Part shown: positions 45,626-55,159 of the stretch, in pieces
Position numbering within the stretch: position 1 is the first letter of the stretch
Layout of the letters: every line of letters begins with the position of its first letter
Origin: Ichthyophis bannanicus
Lineage: Eukaryota > Chordata > Amphibia > Gymnophiona > Ichthyophiidae
DNA length: 64,000 nt
Assembly: GCA_033557465.1 (NCBI GenBank)
Contig: CM066031.1
Span: 177,041,043 to 177,105,042, forward strand
Direction: 5' to 3'
Made by a program: the position numbers and the translations under genes
The notes under the pieces: generated by a model
Seen by the model: the letters and a program-made list of their open reading frames with translations, nothing else
Databases searched by the model: none
What the model was told of the DNA's origin: nothing

Positions 45626-46805
45626 AGTGCGTGTTGGCTGCAAACACCTTCCACAGCCCACACTGCCAGCACTATTGCCAGTATTGGCCTGCCAATGTGC
45701 ATAATGAGCAGCAAGGTACCATGGGTATAGCTCAGACAGGGTGGGCTGGCCAGGATACATCTGCACAGAACATAGGGCACTGGCTGGGACATTGTAGTGG
45801 CCGGCCACCACCTACATAGACAGGGTGACCTCTGTATGTGCCTCTGGGGTTTCACTCCACCCTGACTGTGTAGTGACGACAGCATGGCTAGGCACCCCCA
45901 TAGTGCTATATAGTATTTCTTCCATGTGATATATGTAGATTTCTGTTTGGGGCTCAGACACTGACTTATCTGCTGGTGTGCATTGCCATCCCAGTTATGG
46001 GTGCATGCATTTCCACCAGGACTAACTAGCAGACTGTTTCCAGCTGGTCTGTGTCCTGATGGAGTGCTGTGCTGTGGCTGATGGCTTGCTGCAGGAGAAT
46101 AGCAGATAGTGGTGGGGTGCAACTTAGCATATCCAGGCCTAATGTCTGTCAGACATTGTGTTATGGATGTGTAAAGAGCTGCTTTGACTGCCCTGTAGGG
46201 TGTCTGTTCCATGGCAGGACTTGGGTTGATGGTCCACACTATTGCAGGGAGGTAGCATGTTGATCTGTTGATGGGAGCCAATGATGTTCCATGTGGGGGA
46301 TGTGGGGGGGGGGGGGGAAAGAGGAATGGTGGTACATGGCCCACCTAGGTGGCCATAAGGGGTTCCCCTGACTCAGACAGACAGAGATATTCAAGGTGTT
46401 TCTGCAGAAACAACCTCTCTCACAGAGTAACAGTGCTTTGGAATTCTGGCATGGCCTTATTCAGCCATGGAGGGTGTTGTGGACCTGGTCCTGGGTGCCT
46501 CATCGCACCCTCAGGGTGAGCGCAGTACACGCACAGTGTGACGGTGTGTAGCTACTATGTGCCAGTCAGTACAACACCCGCTCAGTACACCCTACCAGGC
46601 CAAGGTGCTGTGTGGGTGCACACGGCCACATCCCCCTACCAGGCCGAGAGCTGTGGGGGTGCATTCCCCATCTTGTGTGCATCTGTGGACAGCTGATTTG
46701 CATGTGCAGTGCATCATGGGTGCGGGTGGCCTAACCCTATCCTGTTTACAACAGCAGACTGTCTGTGAGGTGATATGCCGGCTCTCTGCAGCCAGCCAGG
46801 GGCTT
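45626..46805. other. Interior of the 4.8 kb transposon without recognisable genes
   Basis: The 262-codon minus-strand frame over 45556-46344 crosses the end of the hAT foldback, so it is not a gene. A poly-G run lies at about 46307-46318. Confidence 0.5.
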
Positions 46806-46809
46806 GCTG

Positions 46810-46885
46810 ACAGCTATAGAGCTGTAGTCCAATGGTTACATCACTGCCTATGCAACCAGAGGTCATGCTTTCAAACCCACAGTGG
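46810..46885 (+). repeat. tRNA-like module
   Basis: A-box-like 'tagtccaatggttac' region and a decayed B-box 'tttcaaaccc' (about 46868) in tRNA-like spacing. Confidence 0.35.
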
Positions 46886-47264
46886 GGTTCTTTGATAGGG
46901 CTGTCCACAGCTTTATTTTTATTTACTGTACATATGTCTATGCCGGCAAAACCACCCTCAGCTTATTATACCCATTAGGTGCCTCTGAGGGTGCTTTATA
47001 GGGCGCCCTATAGGCCACCTTATGGTTGCCATCCATATAAGGTGCACTGTACATTATCCTGTGTCGCAACATATATGGTGCCCTATAGGGGACATTCTAG
47101 GGTGCCTTGGCGGACAGTGCACTGTGACATGTGCCTTATGGGCCACTGTATGTGTACATGCTGTGTGAGTGCGTTTGCTAGTAGTGATAGCAAAATAAAA
47201 TTAAAAAGCCTCCTACAGCACTCCTCACCATAATACATACTGCCTCAGCCAGCCTTGTTCACTG

Positions 47265-47345
47265 GGCATTGTGAGGGATTGAACCCCTGATCCCTACACC
47301 ATTGGTCAGTGTTTTAACCATTATGCTGTGGCTCTGTTCCTGTGC
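47265..47345 (-). repeat. tRNA-like module, minus strand
   Basis: On the minus strand an 'agcataatggttaaaac' A-box region is followed by the B-box 'ggttcaatccc' (about 47285-47275). It looks like a tRNA-derived SINE head. A second one lies at 47530-47610. Confidence 0.45.
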
Positions 47346-47353
47346 TTGTGCAT

Positions 47354-47465
47354 CAGCGCGCCGCCTTGTGCCCATCAGCGTGCCACCTTCTGCCGCCCAA
47401 GAGGACCAGTGCGCCGCCTTATGCTGCCCAAAAAGAACTGTGCGCCGCCTTATGCCGTTCAAAAT
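47354..47465. repeat. Short tandem repeat, about 33-36 bp unit
   Basis: Three to four units start with 'gcgccgcctt' or close variants (about 47357, 47382, 47411 and 47443). Confidence 0.55.
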
Positions 47466-47529
47466 TAATTTGCCTCCTAAACCACTTTTACCCATTACAG
47501 TTGCTGCCTCAGCTGGCCTTTTTTGTTGC

Positions 47530-47610
47530 GCACAATGGGGGATTGAACCCACGGCCCCTGCACCAATGGTCAGTGTCTTCACTGTTGTACTACGGTTCTG
47601 TTGTTTTGTA
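47530..47610 (-). repeat. tRNA-like module, minus strand
   Basis: The B-box 'ggttcaatccc' reads on the minus strand at about 47541-47531, with a 'gtacaacagtgaagac' region in the A-box position. It is closely related to 47265-47345, about 260 bp away. Confidence 0.45.
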
Positions 47611-47800
47611 TACCCAGCAGCGCGCCACTTTGCCTTCCCACGCACTAATGTCGACCCCCGCACATTAGCGCGACGCGCACAGGTCCGGTCGCTTACTCCC
47701 GGTTTTTGCTATTTTCTGCCTGAACCGCCCACTCCTTATATGGCACACGCACACTAACGGGGACCCGCACAATTTCGGAGTTTAGTAAACATGCCCCATA

Positions 47801-48080
47801 GTCTTAAAATGGGCCTGCACGTTAATGTAAAGAAGACAAAGTTCATGACAACTGGCAAAATCAATATGTTCATTGTTGAAGGAGAAGAAATTGAAATTGT
47901 GGACAACTTTAACCTACTTTGATCAACTATCAATAAAGAAGCAACAAGCCATCAAGAAATCTGACGACACATTGCTCTTGGCAGCATGGCTATGAAAGAC
48001 CTAGACAAGATTCTCAAGAGCAGAGATCTTTCTCTCCATACAAAGATTTGACTCATTCAAGCCATGGTATTTTCAATAAG
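47801..48080 (+). pseudogene. RTE copy 2, continuation of reverse transcriptase
   Basis: Coding resumes after the 4.8 kb insertion with LHVNVKKTK-like and IEIVDNFN-like blocks that match 28070-27800 of the other copy. It is cut again at 'ttttcaata' (48079) by the GC-rich insertion. Confidence 0.85.
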
Positions 48081-48561
48081 TAAAAGGGTGTGGGCAGGGT
48101 CCCGGCATCTGCGCATAACCGGGTGCCCGGCCTGGCACGGGACCTTGCACGTGGATTTGGGGAGTGGGGGGGGGGGGGGTGATGGCTTGTCAGCACGGGG
48201 GTGCCACGCGCATTTTTTAAATTGATTGGCTCTGCTGGACTAGTGAGGTGAGCGGAGCCAATCGGAGCTTAGGGCGCCATGTGCTACGGCTTCCATTGCC
48301 GTGGCTGAGCACATGCGGCGTAGGCAGGAGCGCGAGCAGCCCACCCTCCCACCCTCTAAGGATAGGTGGGGGGGGCAGTGATTTGGGGTGTCGCAGCAGA
48401 GGGTGGGCGCAGGGATAGGGATCCCGGAGGTTTCCGGGGTCCGGAGCCTTAGGCGGCTTGGGGCGAGGGCGGGGTGCCCTCGACCCAGATAACCCCTGGA
48501 AGACGTTTGCTATTAATATGGCGAAGTCGGATAGGGGTGGTAGGAACTTTGCCGGTCGAGT
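48081..48561. mobile_element. GC-rich insertion, left part (host of the provirus)
   Basis: A sharply GC- and CpG-rich block begins where RTE coding stops and continues after the provirus at 58240-58505, where RTE sequence resumes. Removing both plus the provirus rejoins RTE. A poly-G run lies near 48169-48179. I cannot name the family, and I see no clean terminal inverted repeat. Confidence 0.55.
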
Positions 48562-49125
48562 TGTTGTAGCGAAGTGCCCGCAACGAATAAAACCAGGAGT
48601 CTATTTACTAAGATTCAAGCCAGTTTATTTGTGCACAGTCTCAGGCACCTGTCACATTCAAAATGGTCTGAGCATGGAGTTCAGCAAAACAACAACTTTT
48701 ATACCTTTCTTCATCAGTTCTACACAGACAAACTCCTCATTGGTCCCGGTGGCCCCCTCACCCCCATCCAATGGAGAGCTCTGACCAGGCTTAACATCTG
48801 TTCCCCCTGCTCAGGCCTTCCTAGCCATGGCTCAGTTTCTAGACATAATACATTCTGCCTTACATTCTGCTTACAAGGTCACTCCGCAGCACAGAAACTG
48901 TGTGAAAGCAAGATACTGAAATACATCTGTGAATAACATAACAAGCTCAATAGAAAATTCTTGCATTCTTATCAAAGCAGTTTAAAGCAGTTTTCTACTT
49001 CTTCTGGCTTTCAGCTCTGCTCAGCTATAATATTCCAAAGTGGGGGTTGGGGACTCAGGCCTAACATGCAGGCCTCTGCTACGTAACCTAATTTTACAGG
49101 CTATTCTAGGCCATAGCCTATCACA
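48562..49125 (-). mobile_element. 3' LTR of the endogenous retrovirus
   Basis: It is 564 bp, the same length as the 5' LTR at 57676-58239, with about eight differences by eye. In minus orientation it begins TGTGATAGGC and ends CGCTACAACA. The provirus is flanked by a 4-bp duplication GAGT (48558-48561 and 58240-58243). High LTR similarity means a fairly recent insertion. Confidence 0.92.
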
Positions 49126-49137
49126 TTCCCCCCTTTG
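49126..49137 (-). promoter_or_regulatory. Polypurine tract of the provirus
   Basis: On the minus strand an AAAGGGGGGAA run directly precedes the 3' LTR. It primes plus-strand DNA synthesis in retroviruses. Confidence 0.85.
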
Positions 49138-49159
49138 ATTATTCTCACCTGCAAGTGAG

Positions 49160-49960
49160 AAAGGGTGGGAATCAAATCACACATATGGTACTGTAGACTA
49201 GGGTGGAGGGATCACTCCGTGGTATAGGGTAGTAGTCCCACATTGCTAACATCCGTGTAGCTGCCTTACGGTCAATAATACTATCAATGGTTGCGTTTAA
49301 CATACGCAAGCATAAGGGGAGGAAACATGGGATACATAAGCAAACAGCCACAATCAACAATATGTTTATGTTTATGTTTATTATTTACTTAACCGCTCTT
49401 CAGGGTAAACAGAGCGGTGTACAATAGAAAAAAAACAATCAATCAATCAATACAATTGTACTTGTTCAATCAATACAAGTGTCTTTAGGCTGCCTAGTCC
49501 TGAAAACCAAGAACCAAACCAGCCATCAAGTTGCAAGCCATGCCAAGTTTGGACGGGGACATAAGTTTGCTTTCTCATGTGATTGGCTATATCTTCTACA
49601 ACTTGCCCTTCATTATCAATTGCAAGCAGCAGTTAGTTAAATTAAGCTTGCCACATACACCTCCTTCAGCTGCAAGCAGATAATCTAATGCTAAGCGGTT
49701 CTGGTAAATGGCTGTACGCATCTGTGTGGCTTGTTTAGCTAACAAGGTTAGTGCTCTACTAGTTTCATTGGTTATAATTTCAACAACAGCTTGCAAATGT
49801 ATAATACGGTCCAACATATACACAGGAGTGCGGTAGCCCCAAGAACCATCTTGTGCCCAGGTAGCAGGTCCATAGTAAGAAATAATTCTCTCCGGTGGCC
49901 AGTCTTCAGAGGTTGCATCCCATTTGTCCCACTGGCCGATTTTGAGAGCCTCTCGTTTCT
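49160..49960 (-). pseudogene. Env transmembrane subunit, frameshifted and split by a retroposon
   Basis: The minus strand encodes a helical region and the segment [20 protein letters not shown] (49680-49625 region), which is the conserved immunosuppressive-type and disulfide-loop area. The cysteine motif is C-x7-CC, whereas gammaretroviral Env usually has C-x6-CC. The frame breaks just after it. A tailed retroposon (49364-49475) then separates it from the hydrophobic anchor (LLIVAVCLCIPCFLPLCL, about 49355-49300) and a short tail. The protein cannot be made intact. It resembles ERV3-like class I envelopes. Confidence 0.8.
49360..49478 (-). repeat. Tailed retroposon inserted in env
   Basis: In minus orientation it contains (ttga)n, 'tgtacaccgctctg', 'gaagagcggttaag' and a (taaaca)n-like tail. 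It sits inside env, so it inserted after the provirus did. Confidence 0.7.
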
Positions 49961-49961
49961 G

Positions 49962-51384
49962 TCAACTTTTATATACAGGGAATCCCAATTGTTCTCCGTG
50001 GGAAAGGGGCAAAAGGAAGAAAGATGGTCGTATGGTTCCTAGAACACACGCCCCTCCCCATTTGGTAGGGAGTTTAGCATATGCTCGAGTGCCACAAATC
50101 CAATATAGTCCAGGTGGAGCTTGCCAAGTGCTGTGCCTAGCCAGGTTCGTCCATATCCTGGCCAAGTGAGGAAAGATGATCAAAGGATTAGAAGGTTCCG
50201 GAGTATCGGCACCTGACCACCAAGAAGTCTTCCCAGTAGTGGCATTGTAATATTTCTGGTTCAAACAGACCAACTGTCCCACTAGTGCAATCAATTGTGG
50301 TCCCGCTCGTGCAAAACAGAGTTTACCCACTATGGAGTGAGCTAGATCCCACTCATTGGTAGTATTATGCACATCAGTTTGGTTATATGGTACGGAATAG
50401 TTCAGTTCTTGTGCTTCCCAAGGCCACTGGTCTCCCATCTGAGTTCCTCCACAGAAGAGACAGTCCGAGACATGGAGGCTGGAGGCAACAGCTCCAGCTA
50501 GTTCGATGAACAAATTCTGCGACGCGTGGGGAACTACAAATTCTGCCTTCATGGCCTCGTGGAAGGTATGATGTATGCGATAAGGTGAAGAAACATGAGT
50601 CTTTACATTCAGCTGGATGAATACAATGGTTCCAGGATCAGTTCCACCTCCTGCTATGCGCAGGCCAAATCAAAATCCTTGCTTCCACTGGCTGGGGTCG
50701 AAGATCTGAAGTCGTAGGGGATTGCATGCACTTTTCTTGCACTTGTTAGGTTCCAGTAGGGGTAATCTCTCCAGCATAACCTTGCGATTATCTCCAGTCT
50801 GTCCTGTACGGCCACCAGACCAGGTAGCATAGTACACACAGTCCCACTTCGGACAGTAGTAGTCTGCTTCTGATGGTTTTCCATACGTTGTTGGGGAATG
50901 TATCCAGTGCATATCCCCCATCTGTACGCACCTTCAGGACACATATACTTCTCATCATAATAGTAAGCTTGTTCCCATGATCCGCACCTGTAGTAATTAT
51001 TTCTGTTAATTAAGTCACAAGCATCAAAATACAGGTACGCAGGTTGGGTGGGATCAGAGAGTTGACTTGTAGCGTTGACGAGGGCTCCATCTTCATCATT
51101 CCATCTCAGTTCCAGGACATAGTAAGATGGATTCTGTCGGGGTCTGAAACAAGTACGAGTCTTTCCCTTTGTACAGACGTTCAGTTCTGTACCATTATAG
51201 ATACACTGGCTGACTATGCCAGTACAAGTATATAGTAAGAGTGATAAAGTAGAGTCTGAGTGACTTGCATTCCAGTTCGGGTGGTGGTTATACAGGCTGC
51301 ACAAGGGGGCAAGGCAAGAGTGGTTCTCAAGAGTCCCAGGGCTACCGCAAGAATGAAACAACAATTAGTAAGCATCATGATCAT
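49962..51384 (-). pseudogene. Env surface subunit, frameshifted
   Basis: A start at 51384 opens a hydrophobic signal peptide (FILAVALGLL region). The frame shifts near 51300 into the 50654-51364 frame, which is rich in cysteine and N-glycosylation sites, and shifts again near 50600 into 49962-50552. Positions about 50470-50450 encode a C-x2-C pair (CLFCGG), in the place where class I envelopes often carry CxxC. A cleavage site to the transmembrane part is not obvious. The copy is non-functional. Confidence 0.75.
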
Positions 51385-51521
51385 AGTCTCTAATGATTGA
51401 TAGAGGTAGGTAATGGTTGATTGAGGTAGGTAGATAATGATTGATAGAGTCTGAAATGTAAATAATGCAAAACTGGAGGACGTCTCTTTCTTTGATGTCC
51501 AGGAGCAGGTTGGCAAAGTCT

Positions 51522-52643
51522 TTACGATGATGGATCTTTTCTTCGCAGTGTGAGTCGCAACGGTGATGCAGGATTAGCGATCGAGTTCCAGAGGCGACTC
51601 TCAGAAACTGCTGCTGGTTTCACTCGACTGTGGTGGATCCAGGAGTCGATTTCTGCCACTTTAACTGCTGTTGGGGTCGATAGCAAAACAACATATGGCC
51701 CTTTCCAATAAGGTGCAAACGGTGTCTTCTTCCACTCTTTTACCCACACCGAGGCTTCAGGCTTGAAAGGATGCAATGACTCTGTAAGATTGATAGGCAA
51801 CTGGTCCTGCACCCAGGTATGAAGGGCCTGCAAAACAGAACTTAGAGCCAATAATTCTTGTCTAGTGATTTCTGATCCAATCTGATTCATATCCCCCCTT
51901 ATCCCCTGAATTATGGGTGGGGGCCTCCCATACAAAATCTCAAATGGGGATACTCCTAATGGCGTGGTGGGGGCTGAACGTACTCGGAGAAGGGCTATGG
52001 GAAGAGCTTGGGGCCACTTTAGGTGGACTTCCTGACACAGCTTGGATAACTGAGACTTCAGGGTCCGGTTCATTCTCTCTACTTTCCCTGAACTCTGGGG
52101 TCTATAAGCTGTGTGTAACTTCCATCGTATTTGTAGAGCATGGGCTAGCTGCTGGGTTACTTGTGATACAAAAGAGGGCCCATTGTCGGACCCCATGGTC
52201 AAAGGTATTCCAAACCGGGGGATGATCTCATGGAGCAAGGCTTTAGTGACTTCTCTGGCCTTCTCAGTTCTAGTGGGAAAAGCTTCCACCCATCCAGAAA
52301 AGGTACAGACTAGGACTAACAAGTAGCGATATCCATTTGCTCGTGGCATTTCTGCAAAGTCTATTTGAATATTTCCCATGGGGGTAACTCCTACTGACTG
52401 AACTCTTGGGGGTGGGACAGGACCTTGTCGGGCGTTGTTCTTGGCACAAGTCACACATTTTCGGGCTACTGAGGTGGTCAGAGGTCCCAGCAATAAGATA
52501 TAGAAGTATGGTTTCAGAGCGTTTTCCATTTTAGTTTTTCCATAGTGTGTGGCTTGATGAAAGGCTTGGACAAAGGCAGGGCCTAGGGCTTCAGGAATCA
52601 CGGTCATACCAGGGGGTGAGCTCCCTTCAGGCGGTGGCAACAC
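51522..52643 (-). CDS. pol: Retroviral integrase, open over 373 codons
   Basis: This is the C-terminal part of Pol. The zinc site is H29, H33, C63 and C66. The catalytic triad is D95 (QIDFAEM), D153 (GSDNGPSF) and E189 (SSGKVERMN), with D,D-35-E spacing. The C-terminal SH3-like part ends near the IHHSRVKP block (about residue 335-342), typical of gamma-like viruses. The frame is open in this copy although the rest of Pol is broken. Its end lies about 140 bp before the env start, so there is no overlap with env, unlike many gammaretroviruses. Confidence 0.9.
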   Translation of the reverse strand: MLPPPEGSSPPGMTVIPEALGPAFVQAFHQATHYGKTKMENALKPYFYILLLGPLTTSVARKCVTCAKNNARQGPVPPPRVQSVGVTPMGNIQIDFAEMPRANGYRYLLVLVCTFSGWVEAFPTRTEKAREVTKALLHEIIPRFGIPLTMGSDNGPSFVSQVTQQLAHALQIRWKLHTAYRPQSSGKVERMNRTLKSQLSKLCQEVHLKWPQALPIALLRVRSAPTTPLGVSPFEILYGRPPPIIQGIRGDMNQIGSEITRQELLALSSVLQALHTWVQDQLPINLTESLHPFKPEASVWVKEWKKTPFAPYWKGPYVVLLSTPTAVKVAEIDSWIHHSRVKPAAVSESRLWNSIANPASPLRLTLRRKDPSS

Positions 52644-52723
52644 TATCCATCCAGTTTCTGATAGTTGCCCCCCCCCTCATGTCGACAGTAATGGTCCATC
52701 TCTGTCTGGGTATATCTGGGTGT

Positions 52724-53518
52724 CTATGCACTAAGAGGTACTGGAAATATGGCTGCTTGAATTGTTACACTAGGGGTAGTGATTTGTCCAGTAATGGCTG
52801 CTTCTCGGGCTGAGGCATCAGCAAATCTGTTTCCTCGGGACACTTCTCCATCTCCAGTTTGATGGCCTCGACAATGCATTACAGCAACGTATTTGGGGGC
52901 CCAAACTGCTTCCAATAAAGTCAATATTTCTGGGCCATACTTGACAGACTTGTCTCCCGAGGTGATCAATCCACGCTCCTTGTACAGGGCTCCATGGGCA
53001 TGTAATGTTGTGAAAGCATATTTGGAGTCTGTGTATACGTTCAGGCTGATTCCTGTTCCAATTTTGAGTGCGCGTGTGAGGGCTATCAATTCAGCCTTCT
53101 GTGCTGAGGTTCCTGGTGCCAGGGCTGACGATTCTACTACCATGTCCAGGGTCACCACTGCATAACCAGCACATCGCTGTCCTTCAATTATGAGGCTACT
53201 TCCATCCACGAAGAAAGTTTTGTCTGGGTGGCTCAAAGGGACATCAGTTAAATCTGGGCGACTTGAATATACAGTGTCCATTACTTCCAAGCAATCAAGG
53301 TCAGGAGGGCCTGGACCGGCTGGCAATAGGGTAGCTGGGTTCAGAGTTTGGCTGACACTCAATTGCAGTCGAGGATTTTCACATAGCATACTTTGATACT
53401 TCAACATGCGAGCGTTAGTGAGCCAATGGTTTCCTTTGTGTTCCATCAGGGTTAAAACAGAATGTGGTACGGTGACTTGAAGATTTTGTCCCAAGGTGAG
53501 CTTGTCAGTTTCGCTCAC
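52724..53518 (-). pseudogene. pol: Retroviral RNase H, separate open segment
   Basis: RNase H removes genomic RNA after reverse transcription. Catalytic residues are visible in order: FVDGSS (D), QKAELIALT (E), YTDSKYAF (D) and the final RFADASA (D), with RGHQ before it. The frame is open for 264 codons but is separated from both the reverse transcriptase upstream and integrase downstream by stops or frameshifts, so Pol cannot be made as one protein. Confidence 0.88.
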
Positions 53519-53733
53519 TAAGAGGGCTGTGGCTGCTACAGCTCTCAGGCAAGGTGGCCATCATTTGGCAACAGGATCCAATTGTTTTGACAGGTAGGCT
53601 ACAGGTCGCTGCCAAGACCCAAGGGGCTGGGTCAAGACTCCCAATGCGTTTCCACTAGACTCATGGACATATAGACAAAATGGTTTCTGCACATCTGGTA
53701 ATCCCAAGGCTGGGGACGACATCAATGCTGTTT

Positions 53734-55115
53734 TCAGAGATTTAAATGCTTTATCTTATTCTGGGCCCCATTCCAGGGGAGATCATTCCATTCCCTTCGT
53801 GACTTGGTACAAGGGTTTTGCCATGAGCGCAAAATTTGGTATCCATATTCGGCAATAGCCTGCAGCTCCCAGGAAAGCCCGCACCTGTTTTCTGGTGGTG
53901 GGGGTTGGGATGCGGCATACTGCTTCCTTTCGCTCATGTCCTAATTTCCGGGTTCCTTTGGACAGATGGAACCCTAAGTATTTCACTTCTGTCTGACACA
54001 ATTGTGCCTTGGCTCTTGAGACCTTGTATCCGGCTTCATTCAAGAGGTGCAAGAGATCACTGGTAGCTTGCACACAATCAGTTTCGTTGTTGGTGGCTAT
54101 AAGCAAATCATCTACATATTGGAGTAAGACTTTTTCCCGGAGTTACAGGGTAACTTGACAGATCTTGACTGAGGGCTGCACTGAAGATAGTGGGTGAATT
54201 CTTGAATCCTTGTGGTAATCGAGTCCAAGTGAGTTGTCCTCGTCTTCCTGTGGTAGGGTTTTCCCATTCAAATGCAAACAAAAGCTGACTGGCAGATGCC
54301 AGGCGTATACAGAAAAAGGCATCTTTTAAATTCAAAACAGTGAAATGAGTGGCTTCTGCTGGAATCAGTCCCAGGAGGGTGTAAGGATTTGGTACTACTG
54401 GATGTATGGTTTCAACTGCACTGTTCACTCGATGTAAATCTTGCACTGGGCGGTAGTCACCCATCCCAGGCTTCTTGATTGGGAGGAGGGGGGTGTTCCA
54501 GGGTGATTGGCATTCTCTGAGGAGTCCATACTGCAGTAATTTCTTCAGGTGGCGATGAATACCTACAATTGCTGGTCGTGGGAGGGGATACTGATGCACA
54601 TGCACTGGTTCTGCTCCTGGTTTAAGGGTGACAAGCACAGGAGCTATATTCTTTGCTAGGCCAGGTGGATTATTCTCCGCCCATACTCCAGGCGGGGCTG
54701 CAATGCTGGTAGGTATACAGGAGCTTGCTGCTTTGGATGCAGGTAAATAGAACCGCCATTCTTCTTCTCGGGGGACAGTTAACACCATCAGGCCAGCAGA
54801 TTTTGAGTTTATAGTCATTTCCATTTTTCCCCCTTCAATGAAGGATATCTGTGCTTGAAGCTTTGCAAGCATGTCTCGGCCCAAAAGGGGAACTGGGCAT
54901 TCAGGCATATACAAGAACTGGTGTGTTATCTTCTGTCCCCCTAGGTCACAGGCGCTGTTCTGCAGAAAAGGTCTTGTGGTTCTTGTTCCTGTAGCTCCCA
55001 CGATTGTGACAGATCGAGAGGACACAGGGGCCACAGGCTTGGCTACTACTGAATGCTCGGCCCCTGTGTCTACCATAAAGTCCATATGCTGGTCCCCAAT
55101 CTTTAAATTGACCAT
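53734..55115 (-). pseudogene. pol: Retroviral protease and reverse transcriptase, frameshifted
   Basis: The first segment (55115-54108) has the protease active site MVDTGAEHSVV, the LLGRDML block, and the reverse transcriptase fingers and palm (CQSPWNTPLLPIKK, DYRPVQDLHRVN, VLNLKDAFFCIRL, LPQGFKNSPTIF). A frameshift near 54130 precedes the YVDD box (about 54120-54109), and the thumb continues in 54106-53783. More breaks follow toward RNase H. Upstream, an in-frame TAG separates Gag from Pol (near 55160), the read-through arrangement known from gammaretroviruses. Confidence 0.88.
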
Positions 55116-55159
55116 AGGCTCCTGGGAACCTAGGAAGAACTTGGAGCCCGGTCTGGCCT

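Larger units (their letters stand above)
43002..47797. mobile_element. 4.8 kb non-autonomous DNA transposon with GGGGCATGTTTACTAAA ends
   Basis: The left end 'ggggcatgtttactaaa' and right end 'tttagtaaacatgcccc' are perfect 17-bp inverted repeats. They are flanked by 'ata' on both sides (42999-43001 and 47798-47800), a 3-bp target duplication. Removing the insert restores the RTE sequence as read in the copy at 28.07 kb. No transposase is seen inside, so it is non-autonomous. Ends and target size suggest PIF/Harbinger, although that family usually duplicates TAA or TTA. The interior contains an inverted repeat, tandem units with tRNA-like modules, a hAT foldback and GC-rich short repeats. Confidence 0.8.

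Noticed and set aside
45556..46344. Minus-strand frame of 262 codons
   Set aside because: It runs across the boundary of the hAT foldback and its 8-bp target duplication, so it is chance.
48081..48561. CpG island of a host gene
   Set aside because: The block is inserted in a LINE and continues on the far side of the provirus with no exon nearby, so a mobile element is simpler.
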